A stretch of DNA of 64,000 nt, taken from Myxococcus dinghuensis (GTDB taxonomy: Bacteria; Myxococcota; Myxococcia; Myxococcales; Myxococcaceae). Position numbers and translations under genes: made by a program. Shown one piece after another: positions 57,149-64,000 of this stretch. The notes below the pieces were generated by a model. That model was not told where the DNA came from. It saw only the letters and a program-made list of their open reading frames with translations, and did not search any database. How positions within the stretch are numbered: the stretch's first letter is position 1; each line of letters opens with the position of its first letter. The stretch covers positions 1 to 64,000 of the forward strand of contig NZ_JAKCFB010000002.1 of NCBI RefSeq assembly GCF_024198235.1. The letters run 5' to 3'.

Positions 57149-57715
57149 TCAGCCGCGCCCACTCCGGACGTCGCGGCGCAGCAGCGCCTCGCGCAGTCGG
57201 GTCCTCGCCCGGTGCAGGCGTGTCTTCAGGGTGGTCAGCTCCAGCCCCAGGGCCCGACTGGCCTCCTCGCCGGAGAGTCCCTCGAGGTCGCGCAGGATGA
57301 GCACCTCTCGGTAGATGGGGTCCAGGCCCGCGATGGCCGCATGGACGACCTGGACCAGCTCCCATCGCTCGAGGACCTGCTGAGGGTCGAGCGCGTCGGC
57401 CGCGGGGACTTCGTCCTCCCCGAGCCGCTCCCCCAGGGGTTGGCGCTCGCGGGCGAAGGGACGGAGCATGCGCAGGCACGCATTGCGCACCACGCTCATC
57501 AACCACGCGAGGACCCCGGCGTCCCGCTGCACCTCGGGGCGCCTCGCGAGCTTCACGAAGGCCTCCTGCACGGCGTCGTCCGCGTCGTCGCCGTCCCGGC
57601 ACACGCGCAGGCCGAACCGGTACACCCGGTCGTGGTACGTGCGCACCAGCACGGCCAGGGCCTCGTCATCCCCCCTCGCCGCCGCCGTGAGCAATGCTCC
57701 GTGCCCCGCTCCCAT
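57149..57715 (-). CDS. ECF-type RNA polymerase sigma factor
   Basis: 188 residues from ATG 57715, overlapping the upstream stop by 1 nt (TGATG). Region 2: LAVLVRTYHDRVYRFGLRVC, DADDAVQEAFVKLARR. Region 4: LDPIYREVLILRDLEGLSGE, EASRALGLELTTLKTRLHRA. A typical short ECF factor. No FecR or zinc-finger anti-sigma gene adjoins it; the small DUF2892 membrane protein gene is directly upstream and may be linked to its control. Confidence 0.9.
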   Translation of the reverse strand: MGAGHGALLTAAARGDDEALAVLVRTYHDRVYRFGLRVCRDGDDADDAVQEAFVKLARRPEVQRDAGVLAWLMSVVRNACLRMLRPFARERQPLGERLGEDEVPAADALDPQQVLERWELVQVVHAAIAGLDPIYREVLILRDLEGLSGEEASRALGLELTTLKTRLHRARTRLREALLRRDVRSGRG

Positions 57716-57930
57716 CAGCGCCCCGGCTCGAGGGGGCAGGTCGAGCGGCCCATCAGGGCATAGCCGAAGCAGGTCCCGGCCAGGGCCGAGAAGAGCATGT
57801 ACCCTCCCAGCACGCCGAAGGTCCCGAGCCGGACGGGCAGCGGCAGGGGCACCATCGCCGCGCACGTGACCAGCACCAGCCCGCCCAGGGCCCTGAACAG
57901 CCGCTCCAAGTTCCCGACATTCCGCTTCAT
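57715..57930 (-). CDS. DUF2892 (YgaP-type) membrane protein
   Basis: 71 residues from ATG 57930 with AAGGAGG 6 nt upstream. Starts MKRNVGNLERLFRALGGLVL and has two membrane helices (LFRALGGLVLVTCAAMVPLP, LGTFGVLGGYMLFSALAG), ending CFGYALMGRSTCPLEPGR. This matches DUF2892, the membrane part of YgaP-type rhodanese proteins and free-standing small proteins. Conserved Cys residues near the end suggest sulfur or metal handling. Coupled to the ECF sigma gene. Confidence 0.85.
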   Translation of the reverse strand: MKRNVGNLERLFRALGGLVLVTCAAMVPLPLPVRLGTFGVLGGYMLFSALAGTCFGYALMGRSTCPLEPGR

Positions 57931-58013
57931 GACAGCCTCCTTGCACCAGGAGAAGTCACGTCGCGCCAGAAAGGATTCACGGACCCGGGCTTTTTCTCCG
58001 CCCGGCGTCTTCG

Positions 58014-58643
58014 TCACGAGGGCGCGAGTTCGGGGGCCCGGGACGGCCTGCGCGAGAGGAGGTAGGCCACGCCGAGGTTGGGGACCCAGCAAAGCCAGGC
58101 GACGATTCGATATGCCGGGATGAAATCGCCCAGGGCATGCATCAGGACAGGCATCCAGAGTCGCAGCGTGACCGCCGCGAAGCAGACGGAATAGCTGTAG
58201 GTCATCATGAGCCGGTGTGCTTCGAACCGCCGGCGCATGACGAGCCACCAGGCGGAGGCCGTGGTGGAGAGCCAGACGGCCCCCAGGCTGACGAAGCCCG
58301 CCGCGGCGATGACGCCCCCCGTGGCGAAGAAGCCGACGTAGACGCCCGCGAGCCCGCTCAGGAAGACGGCGCCGACGTAGACCTTCCCCAGGAGCCGGTG
58401 TGCGCCCGGGCGCGCGAGTCGCAGCCTCGCGACGAACTGGGTCCAGCCGATGGCCAGCGCGAGCCCTCCCAAGGCGATGTGCGTGTAGAAGGCGGCGTTC
58501 CATGCGGGGTCGGCCAGGAGCTCGCCGCCCTTCATGGCACGAAGACCGGAGACGTTCGAGGCCTCGAGGAAGTAACAGCTGGGATAGAGGCCCACCGCCA
58601 GACAGAGGGCGGCGAAGAGGACCCAGCATGCCTTGCTTGCCAT
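58014..58643 (-). CDS. DUF2306 membrane protein
   Basis: 209 residues. About six membrane helices (WVLFAALCLAVGLYPSCYFL, AFYTHIALGGLALAIGWTQF, KVYVGAVFLSGLAGVYVGFF, ...) with the DUF2306 signature pattern HRLLGKVYVG and RRRFEAHRLMMTYSYSVCFA including paired His. Such proteins resemble cytochrome b561-like or ferric-reductase-like four-helix cores; function not established. Ends with a basic tail. Convergent or monocistronic. Confidence 0.8.
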   Translation of the reverse strand: MASKACWVLFAALCLAVGLYPSCYFLEASNVSGLRAMKGGELLADPAWNAAFYTHIALGGLALAIGWTQFVARLRLARPGAHRLLGKVYVGAVFLSGLAGVYVGFFATGGVIAAAGFVSLGAVWLSTTASAWWLVMRRRFEAHRLMMTYSYSVCFAAVTLRLWMPVLMHALGDFIPAYRIVAWLCWVPNLGVAYLLSRRPSRAPELAPS

Positions 58644-58824
58644 CGTGGAGACTCGGGGTTCGGAGTGGAGCGGCGCCGCGCGGGAGATGAGGCTCCCGCG
58701 GTAACGGACCGTGCGCCTCCCGATTGCACCCGGAAGGGCCGGGAACGGCGGCCCCTGTACGCCTCGACGGGCGTCGGGTGGCTTCGCCGAGCGCTCCCGT
58801 CCCCACGCGGGCCGACCCGACGGG

Positions 58825-59568
58825 CTACGCCGACCGGGCCAGCGCCACCGCGTCGGGCCCCGCGGGAAAGCGGAGCGTCCCCGACTCGTCGTTCGCGGCG
58901 CGCCAGACGGCCTCGGCCACGTCGGACGGACGCGTCACCGCGCCCAACTGTCCGAACGAGGCGAAGATGTGCTGGGCGAAGGGCGCATACGGTTCGGGAA
59001 ACAGCCCGTCCATGCGGGAGCTGCCGTTGCTCGTGAAGCGGGTGTCCGGGCAGTAGCCCGGCTCGACGAGCTTCACGCGCAGGTGGAAGGCCTCGAGTTC
59101 GAACGCGAGCGACTCGGTGAACCCTTCGATGGCGACCTTGCTCGCGGTGTAGACGGCCACCAGGGGCATCGGCGCCAGCGTCGCGCTGGAGGTCACGTTC
59201 ACGATGACCCCCGACCGTCTGGCACGCAATTGCGGCAGCACCGCCTGCGTCACCGCCATGGAGCCGAAGACGTTGGTCTCGAACACCTCGCGCACCGTGG
59301 ACATCGGCGTCGCTTCGAAAGCGCCCATCAGCCCGATGCCCGCGTTGTTGACCAGCACGTCGATGGGGCCGCTCGCCTCCAGCGCCGCGGCGATGCTCCC
59401 GGGCTTCGTCACGTCGAGCGACACCACCCGCAGCCGGTCCGAACGAGGGAGGACCTCCTCGCGCGGCGTCCGCATGGTCGCGACCACGTTCCAGCCCTGG
59501 GCGTGGAAATGGCGCGCGGTCTCGAGTCCATAGCCAGACGAACACCCCGTGATGAACACCGTCTTCAT
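58825..59568 (-). CDS. Short-chain dehydrogenase/reductase (SDR)
   Basis: 247 residues from ATG 59568 with AAGGAGG upstream (the longer in-frame start at 59625 lacks this). NAD(P) site FITGCSSGYGLETARHF, NNAG at 74-77, catalytic Ser127 or Ser128, Tyr140 and Lys144 (VYTASK). Classical SDR of the short oxidoreductase group; substrate unknown. It diverges from an AraC regulator with 107 bp between, a common regulator-target pair. Confidence 0.92.
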   Translation of the reverse strand: MKTVFITGCSSGYGLETARHFHAQGWNVVATMRTPREEVLPRSDRLRVVSLDVTKPGSIAAALEASGPIDVLVNNAGIGLMGAFEATPMSTVREVFETNVFGSMAVTQAVLPQLRARRSGVIVNVTSSATLAPMPLVAVYTASKVAIEGFTESLAFELEAFHLRVKLVEPGYCPDTRFTSNGSSRMDGLFPEPYAPFAQHIFASFGQLGAVTRPSDVAEAVWRAANDESGTLRFPAGPDAVALARSA

Positions 59569-59675
59569 GCCGCCTCCTTGCCGCGATTCGCGCGGCGTCG
59601 ATGGTCTCAAGGTACGCGCGGCCATCAGGACTCTCCACCCTGCGGAGTCCGTATTTCTTCTGCTAGAGTCCAGCC

Positions 59676-60572
59676 ATGACCGACCCTCTCTCGGAAGTCA
59701 TCGCGCTCCTCCAACCGAGGGCCGTCTTCTCGAAAGCCATCAGCGGCGCTGGCGGCTGGGGCGTCCGCTACTCGGACTTCGGTCAACCCAGCTTCTGCGC
59801 CGTGCTCGAGGGGCGTTGCCGGCTGGCCGTCGCGGGCCAGTCCCCCATCACCCTCGAGGCGGGCGACTTCGTCCTGCTGCCCGCGACGCCGGGCTTCACC
59901 ATCTCCGGCTTCGAGCCGGTGACACCCGAGCGCATCGACCCCAAGGTCGCGCCCTCCGCCAAGGGGGAGGTGCGTCACGGCAGGAAGGGCGGCCCGCCGG
60001 ACGTGCGCCTGCTCGGGGGCTACTTCGTCTTCGACTCGCCTGACGCCGCCCTGATGGTGTCGCTCCTCCCCGCGCTGCTGCACGTGCGCGGCGTGGAGCG
60101 GCTCGCCACGCTGGTGCGCCTCGTCCGCGACGAGACGAGCGAGCAGCGCTCGGGCAGCGACCTGGTCCTGACGCGCCTCGTGGAGCTGCTGCTCATCGAG
60201 ACACTCCGGTCGACGGCGAGCGAGGACACACCTCCGGGGCTCCTGCGGGGACTGGCGGACGCGCGGCTCGCGCCTGCCATCCGGCAGATGCACCGCCACC
60301 TCACGCGTCCGTGGACCGTGGCGCAGCTCGCGAAGAGCGCGGCGCTCTCACGCTCGGCGTTCTTCGACCGCTTCACCCGCACGGTGGGCCTGCGGCCCAT
60401 GGAGTACCTGCTGGGCTGGCGGATGGCCGTCGCGAGGGGCCTGCTGCGCGACCGCGAACTCAGCATCACCGAGGTGGCCGAGCGCGTCGGCTACAGCTCG
60501 GCGAGCACCTTCACCACGGCGTTCAACAGGCACGTGGGACAACCTCCGGGGCGCTTCGCGCGCGCGAGCTGA
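59676..60572 (+). CDS. AraC-family regulator (cupin_6 type)
   Basis: 298 residues. The N-terminal cupin (FCAVLEGRCRLAVAGQSPIT, LEAGDFVLLPATPGFTISG) is followed by a linker and a double helix-turn-helix (TVAQLAKSAALSRSAFFDRF, TRTVGLRPMEYLLGWRMAVA, ITEVAERVGYSSASTFTTAF). Regulators of this subtype usually control a neighbouring dehydrogenase or hydrolase; the divergent SDR gene is the obvious candidate. Confidence 0.92.
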   Translation: MTDPLSEVIALLQPRAVFSKAISGAGGWGVRYSDFGQPSFCAVLEGRCRLAVAGQSPITLEAGDFVLLPATPGFTISGFEPVTPERIDPKVAPSAKGEVRHGRKGGPPDVRLLGGYFVFDSPDAALMVSLLPALLHVRGVERLATLVRLVRDETSEQRSGSDLVLTRLVELLLIETLRSTASEDTPPGLLRGLADARLAPAIRQMHRHLTRPWTVAQLAKSAALSRSAFFDRFTRTVGLRPMEYLLGWRMAVARGLLRDRELSITEVAERVGYSSASTFTTAFNRHVGQPPGRFARAS

Positions 60573-60751
60573 CACCGCCCCCCGCGTCCCCGCCCCCCCA
60601 GGAGATGAAGCACTCCCGGGTGGACGACGCGGGGGCCCGCCGGTGAGCGGGCGCGTCCGTGAGGTCGAGCCCTCGGGGCCTCCAGCGCGAACCGTCGCGA
60701 CCGAGCGCCACGCTCACGGCGGGCGACCCGGGAGCACCGCGCGCCCCGGCT

Positions 60752-61303
60752 TCACGGCCGGATGCCGGTGAGCGCGAGGCGCAGCACCCGGCGCGCGGTG
60801 AGCGGATCGTCTTCGTTGGCGATGGCAATCGAGTTCGCGAGCACCATCAGGTCCTCCGTCGCGACACCGGAGTGGATCGCGCCCGCCGCCGCCGCCCGCG
60901 CCACCAGGACGCGCAACACGTCGAGCAGCATGTCGGTGCAGCAGATGTCTTCGGCCGAGAGTCCCTCCGGACCGGCCATCAACGCCGCGGCGAGCCCACG
61001 GTGCGTCGCGGTGTAGACCGTCACCTCCTCGAGCCATGCCGCCAACTCGGCGGCGGGCTCGACGCCGGGTTGGGCGGCGGCCCGCGCACAGAGCTGCGCC
61101 ACACCATCCCGGAAGACCACCTCCAGGAGTGCCTGCCGCGACGGGAAATGGCGGTGCAGGGTCGCCGACCCCACGCCCGCCTTCCGGGCAATCTCCTCCA
61201 ACGACACCTGCGCGCCATCCCGCGCGACCAGCTCCATCGCGGCCGCGACGAGCCTCTCGCGGTTGCGCCGCCCATCCGCTCGCAACGGCTTCACCTTCTC
61301 CAC
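60752..61303 (-). CDS. TetR/AcrR-family transcriptional regulator
   Basis: 183 residues from GTG 61303 with GAGGAG upstream. Helix-turn-helix: RERLVAAAMELVARDGAQVS, LEEIARKAGVGSATLHRHFP. The C-terminal domain fits the SACE_7040/TetR_C type (HRGLAAALMAGPEGLSAEDI). It diverges from the NmrA-type gene. Two matching operator-like palindromes lie inside the spacers of both promoters between them, so it probably represses both. Confidence 0.92.
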   Translation of the reverse strand: MEKVKPLRADGRRNRERLVAAAMELVARDGAQVSLEEIARKAGVGSATLHRHFPSRQALLEVVFRDGVAQLCARAAAQPGVEPAAELAAWLEEVTVYTATHRGLAAALMAGPEGLSAEDICCTDMLLDVLRVLVARAAAAGAIHSGVATEDLMVLANSIAIANEDDPLTARRVLRLALTGIRP

Positions 61304-61330
61304 TTCACGCCGCTCCTCGGCCCACCTTCC

Positions 61331-61359
61331 TTGACAAGTGGGGGCCCCCTCCGTATCTA
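61331..61359 (+). promoter_or_regulatory. Sigma-70 promoter of the NmrA-type gene
   Basis: TTGACA (61331-61336), exactly 17 bp, TATCTA (61354-61359), 48 nt before the start codon at 61408. The spacer is almost filled by operator 1 (61336-61350), so repressor binding would block polymerase directly. Confidence 0.75.
61336..61350. promoter_or_regulatory. Operator 1, AAGTGGGGGCCCCC core
   Basis: Contains the perfect palindrome GGGGGCCCCC. It is in inverted orientation to operator 2 and differs from it by one or two bases. Candidate TetR site. Confidence 0.6.
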
Positions 61360-61367
61360 ACCACGAA

Positions 61368-61395
61368 ACTAAACGGTGGGGTCCCCCACTTACAA
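61368..61395 (-). promoter_or_regulatory. Promoter of the TetR gene with operator 2 in its spacer
   Basis: On the minus strand TTGTAA (61390-61395), 16 bp, TTTAGT (61368-61373). The spacer is filled by AAGTGGGGGACCCCACC (61375-61391 in reverse), the partner of operator 1. This gives the TetR gene its own repressible promoter. Confidence 0.55.
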
Positions 61396-61407
61396 GAGGA
61401 GCTGCCC

Positions 61408-62322
61408 ATGAGCAGCAAGCAGACCGTTCTCGTCACCGCGGCCACGGGGCGCCAGGGCGGCGCCACCGCCCGGACCCTGCTGGCCGAGGGCCTCACCTCG
61501 GTGCGCGTGCTGGTGCGCAATCCAGACGCGCCGAACGCCCGGGCCCTCGCGGCGGCGGGCGCCGAGGTGGTCGTCGGAGACCTCGACGACGCGGCGTCGT
61601 TGCGCGCCGCCTGCGTGGGGGCGCAAGCGGTCTTCTCGATGCAATCCCCCATCATCTCCGCGACCGGTGTCGACTACAGCAAGGAGCGCCAGCAAGGGAG
61701 GAACCTCGTCGAGGCGGCGCTGGCCGAGGGCATCGAGACGTTCGTGCACACCGCGACGTCCGGCGTCGGGGACCACCGCCACATCGAGGGCTGGGCGGAG
61801 GGGCGCTGGAAGGCCCACGAGGTGTACTGGGAGAACAAGCTCGCCACCTGCGACCTCGTCCGTGGCGCGGGCTTCCGGAGCTGGACCCTCATCCTGCCCG
61901 CCACCTTCATGGACCATCCCATGTTGGACCCCGCGGGCTTCGTCGATGGACGCTGCTGGGTCACGGTGCTCGACGCGGACCGCCCCATCCCGTTGATTGC
62001 ACCGGAGGACATCGGCCAGGCGGCCGCGGCGGCCATCCAGCGTCCGGCGACGTTCCACGGCGTGACGCTGCAACTCGCCGGGGACATCCTCACGCCTCCG
62101 CGGATTGTCGAGGTCCTCTCCCGCGTCGACGGCAAGGAGTACACGGCTCGGTCCGCCACCGTGGAGGAAGCCATCGCGGCGGGGCTGCATCCCGGCATGG
62201 CGCGGGGCCTGACGTACATGAACGTCGCCCCGGTGCTGGCGCGCCCCGAGCTCGCGCGCGCCTACGGGCTCTCCCCCATGAGCTTCGAGACCTGGGCGAG
62301 CCAGCGGCGCGAGCGGCGCTGA
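61408..62322 (+). CDS. NmrA-like NAD(P)-binding protein
   Basis: 304 residues from ATG 61408 with GAGGAG upstream. N-terminal dinucleotide site TVLVTAATGRQGGATARTLL, followed by an NmrA/atypical SDR body (ARALAAAGAEVVVGDLDDAA, FVHTATSGVG, LPATFMDHPMLDP). There is no YxxxK catalytic pair, so it is more likely a redox sensor or a non-classical oxidoreductase than an ordinary dehydrogenase. Controlled by the divergent TetR gene through operators in the promoter. Confidence 0.9.
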   Translation: MSSKQTVLVTAATGRQGGATARTLLAEGLTSVRVLVRNPDAPNARALAAAGAEVVVGDLDDAASLRAACVGAQAVFSMQSPIISATGVDYSKERQQGRNLVEAALAEGIETFVHTATSGVGDHRHIEGWAEGRWKAHEVYWENKLATCDLVRGAGFRSWTLILPATFMDHPMLDPAGFVDGRCWVTVLDADRPIPLIAPEDIGQAAAAAIQRPATFHGVTLQLAGDILTPPRIVEVLSRVDGKEYTARSATVEEAIAAGLHPGMARGLTYMNVAPVLARPELARAYGLSPMSFETWASQRRERR

Positions 62323-62491
62323 CGACCCTGGGCGCCTGTTCGCGGGACCGCGGAGCCATGCCCGCCCGCTCCACCCGGATGAACGTGTCTACCCGAACGA
62401 CCCGGAGGCCATCCCAGCCGCGCTTCGCTCGGGGCTCACCCAGGAAGAGGTCGTCGAGCTGCCGTGGCGCGGAGGGAGCGTCCCGGAGTGG

Positions 62492-62833
62492 ATGGACCTC
62501 GCGGTGCGGAGAGAGGACGATGACTCGCAGCTGAGGACCGCGGTGAACCACGAGGGACTCGCGCCCTTGAAGAAGCTCCCAGGGCTCCAGCACCTCGTCC
62601 TCGACCACACGCGACTCGGCGACGAGATCCTGCCGGACCTGTCCCGACTGGAACTCTCGTACGTCTCCTTGCCCGGGACCCAGGTGACACAGGAGGGTGT
62701 CGCACGGCTCCGACACCGTTGTCCCACGTTGAAGCTCCAGTCCGCGTTCAAGCAATACACCGCGCCCCAGCCCGAGAAGACGAGGCGAGGGGGCCTTGGA
62801 CGGTTCGTCCGAGCGCTGCTGAAGCGCGGATGA
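62492..62833 (+). CDS. Leucine-rich-repeat-like protein, probably 5'-truncated
   Basis: 113 residues from ATG 62492. LRR-like units are visible: LAPLKKLPGLQHLVLDHTRL, LPDLSRLELSYVSLPGTQVT. The same frame is open and looks coding upstream to about 62321 (ERVYPNDPEAIPAALRSGL, EEVVELPWRGGSVPEWMDL), but holds no start codon there. The real gene probably lost its 5' end beside the NmrA stop. Only two or three repeats remain where full-length relatives have more. Confidence 0.5.
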   Translation: MDLAVRREDDDSQLRTAVNHEGLAPLKKLPGLQHLVLDHTRLGDEILPDLSRLELSYVSLPGTQVTQEGVARLRHRCPTLKLQSAFKQYTAPQPEKTRRGGLGRFVRALLKRG

Positions 62834-62868
62834 CGCGCGAGGGCTCGACCTTCGAGGCGCCCTCGACG

Positions 62869-63651
62869 TCAAACCTTGCGGCGCACGCCTGTCGCACCCG
62901 CGAGGAGCATGTCGCGCAGCGGCTGCGCGCGCTCACGCGCGACAGGCACATGGATACCGCGGCCGTCCTTCACGAGGCCCTCCCCCACCCACACCCGGGT
63001 CTCGCTGTCGCGTTCGAGTTCCTTGATGTGCGCCGCGTTGACCAGCCAGTTGCGATGAACCCGAGTGAACGCGCGGCCGAATGACGCCTCGATCGCGGAC
63101 AGCGACAGGTCGACGTCGAAGACCCCCTGGGACGTGTGGACCCGGGTCAAGCGTTCCGCCGCCTCGAACGCCCACACCTCGTCGCGGTCGAAGAAGACCA
63201 GACTCTTCTGCCGCCGCGCGGCGATGCGCGGAGGCCCCGGTGGCCGTGGGTGCGGACCGCGCGCGCGAAGCCTGAGCAGACACTGCTCGACGCGCTCCTC
63301 GGTGAAGGGCTTGAGCAGGTAGTCGGCAACGCCGAGGTCATACGCCTCGAGCGCGTGCACGGTGAACGCGGTCGCCAGCACGACCCATGGCGCCGTGGGC
63401 AGCGCCGCGAGCGCGCGCGCGAGGTCCAGTCCCTCGTTTCGACCGCCCGACAGCCGGACGTCGAGGAACGCGACGTCGAACGCGAGGCGCCCGTCGCCGA
63501 GCAGGAGCTCCCGCGCGTCCTCCGCCGACGCGACGGCCCCCGTGACCTGGGCCAGGTGGGACTCCTCCAGCAATTCGACGAGGTAGTTTCGCGCGGCCCA
63601 CTCGTCGTCCACGACGAGGGCACGCAGCTTCTCGCCACTCCCGGTGCTCAT
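62869..63651 (-). CDS. LytTR-family response regulator
   Basis: 260 residues from ATG 63651, overlapping the kinase stop by 4 nt. Receiver domain with acidic Asp15/Asp16 (LVVDDEW), phosphoacceptor Asp64 (AFLDVRLSGG), Thr in LATAF and Lys114 (YLLKPF). A linker leads to the LytTR DNA-binding domain (DEVWAFEAAERLTRVHTSQG, FTRVHRNWLVNAAHI). It would bind DNA after phosphorylation by the LytS-type kinase encoded next to it; target genes unknown. Confidence 0.93.
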   Translation of the reverse strand: MSTGSGEKLRALVVDDEWAARNYLVELLEESHLAQVTGAVASAEDARELLLGDGRLAFDVAFLDVRLSGGRNEGLDLARALAALPTAPWVVLATAFTVHALEAYDLGVADYLLKPFTEERVEQCLLRLRARGPHPRPPGPPRIAARRQKSLVFFDRDEVWAFEAAERLTRVHTSQGVFDVDLSLSAIEASFGRAFTRVHRNWLVNAAHIKELERDSETRVWVGEGLVKDGRGIHVPVARERAQPLRDMLLAGATGVRRKV

Positions 63652-64000
63652 GCCGCGCTCCCTGGCGTCATCGGGAGCTCGATGACCGCCGAGGTCCCTT
63701 CGCTCGAAGACTGGAATCGCAAGGCCGCCCCAGGGCACCGGAGCTCCAGCCGCCGACGCACCACGCGCAGACCGAGCGCGCCAGGACGCGGCTCGCCGGT
63801 CGAAAGCCCGGGGCCGTTGTCCGACACCATGAACACGAGCCTCGACTCGGCACCAGCCCCTCGGAGGCCGGCACTCACCGCCACCCGGCCGCCGCCAGCT
63901 CGACACAACGCCCCATGCTGGACCGCGTTCTCGACCAGCGGCTGCAGCAGCAGCTTCGGCAACACCACGCTCCCCACCTCCGGAGGAATGTCCCAGTCGA
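63648..64000 (-). CDS. LytS-type sensor histidine kinase, C-terminal part (runs off right edge)
   Basis: Only the last 117 codons are in the window. LPKLLLQPLVENAVQHG is the N box of the LytS/HATPase type, followed by FMVSDNGPGL (G1) and GALGLRVVRRRLELR (G2 region), ending LPMTPGSAA. The membrane and dimerisation parts lie outside. Its stop overlaps the start of the response regulator as ATGA, a normal arrangement for this two-component pair. Confidence 0.9.
   Translation of the reverse strand, partial: DWDIPPEVGSVVLPKLLLQPLVENAVQHGALCRAGGGRVAVSAGLRGAGAESRLVFMVSDNGPGLSTGEPRPGALGLRVVRRRLELRCPGAALRFQSSSEGTSAVIELPMTPGSAA

Noticed and set aside
53932..57162. A 1076-codon open frame on the minus strand opposite the large unknown gene
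   Set aside because: Low-complexity Arg/Val/Gly sequence without motifs; a codon-bias shadow of the plus-strand gene.

Overview
The window looks like a chromosomal segment of a high-GC, Gram-negative myxobacterium (Myxococcota, most likely suborder Cystobacterineae). The support is the G/C-saturated third codon positions, many lipoproteins and outer-membrane proteins, a repeat-companion (TIGR02996-type) protein, two DUF1592/DUF1552 gene pairs, ECF sigma factor/FecR modules and a modular PKS-NRPS. Species cannot be read from the sequence. No rRNA, tRNA or CRISPR array was recognised.

Layout. 1-8 kb (minus strand) is one edge of a natural-product cluster: a PKS module (KS-AT-DH-KR-ACP) followed by an NRPS that leaves the left edge and carries one complete and one N-terminally truncated condensation domain. 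8.1-9.8 kb is a gene graveyard: a decayed histidine kinase end, a decayed DUF2780-like gene and two transposase relics. It marks the border of the cluster. 10-16.4 kb holds an outer-membrane barrel protein, the first DUF1592/DUF1552 pair, another IS3 relic and small hypothetical genes. 16.5-18.4 kb is an epoxide hydrolase with its WYL regulator.

18.7-21.5 kb is the most unusual locus: a lipoprotein with a C-terminal membrane segment and a six-cysteine tail, a lipoprotein with His/Cys motifs of clan CD (caspase-like) peptidases, and a short apolipoprotein N-acyltransferase homologue, tightly spaced. 21.5-34 kb has a TIGR02996-type protein, a di-heme DUF1111-type lipoprotein, an orphan Imm70-like immunity gene, a four-gene operon (outer-membrane protein, ECF sigma, FecR, lipoprotein) and the second DUF1592/DUF1552 pair. 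34-43 kb has a YCII protein, a radical-SAM methyltransferase that resembles the resistance enzyme Cfr more than RlmN, a GH5 glycosidase with duplicated N-terminal modules beside an AraC regulator, a ferritin-like protein and a permuted papain-fold protein.

43-64 kb is mostly small metabolic and regulatory cassettes: a beta-lactamase-fold hydrolase, TetR plus alpha/beta hydrolase with an operator, methyltransferase, monooxygenase, LysR plus aldo/keto reductase, GH15 hydrolase, a large protein with YGANG/FGDP repeats, an ECF sigma with a DUF2892 protein, DUF2306, SDR/AraC, TetR/NmrA with paired operators inside both divergent promoters, and a LytTR two-component system cut by the right edge.
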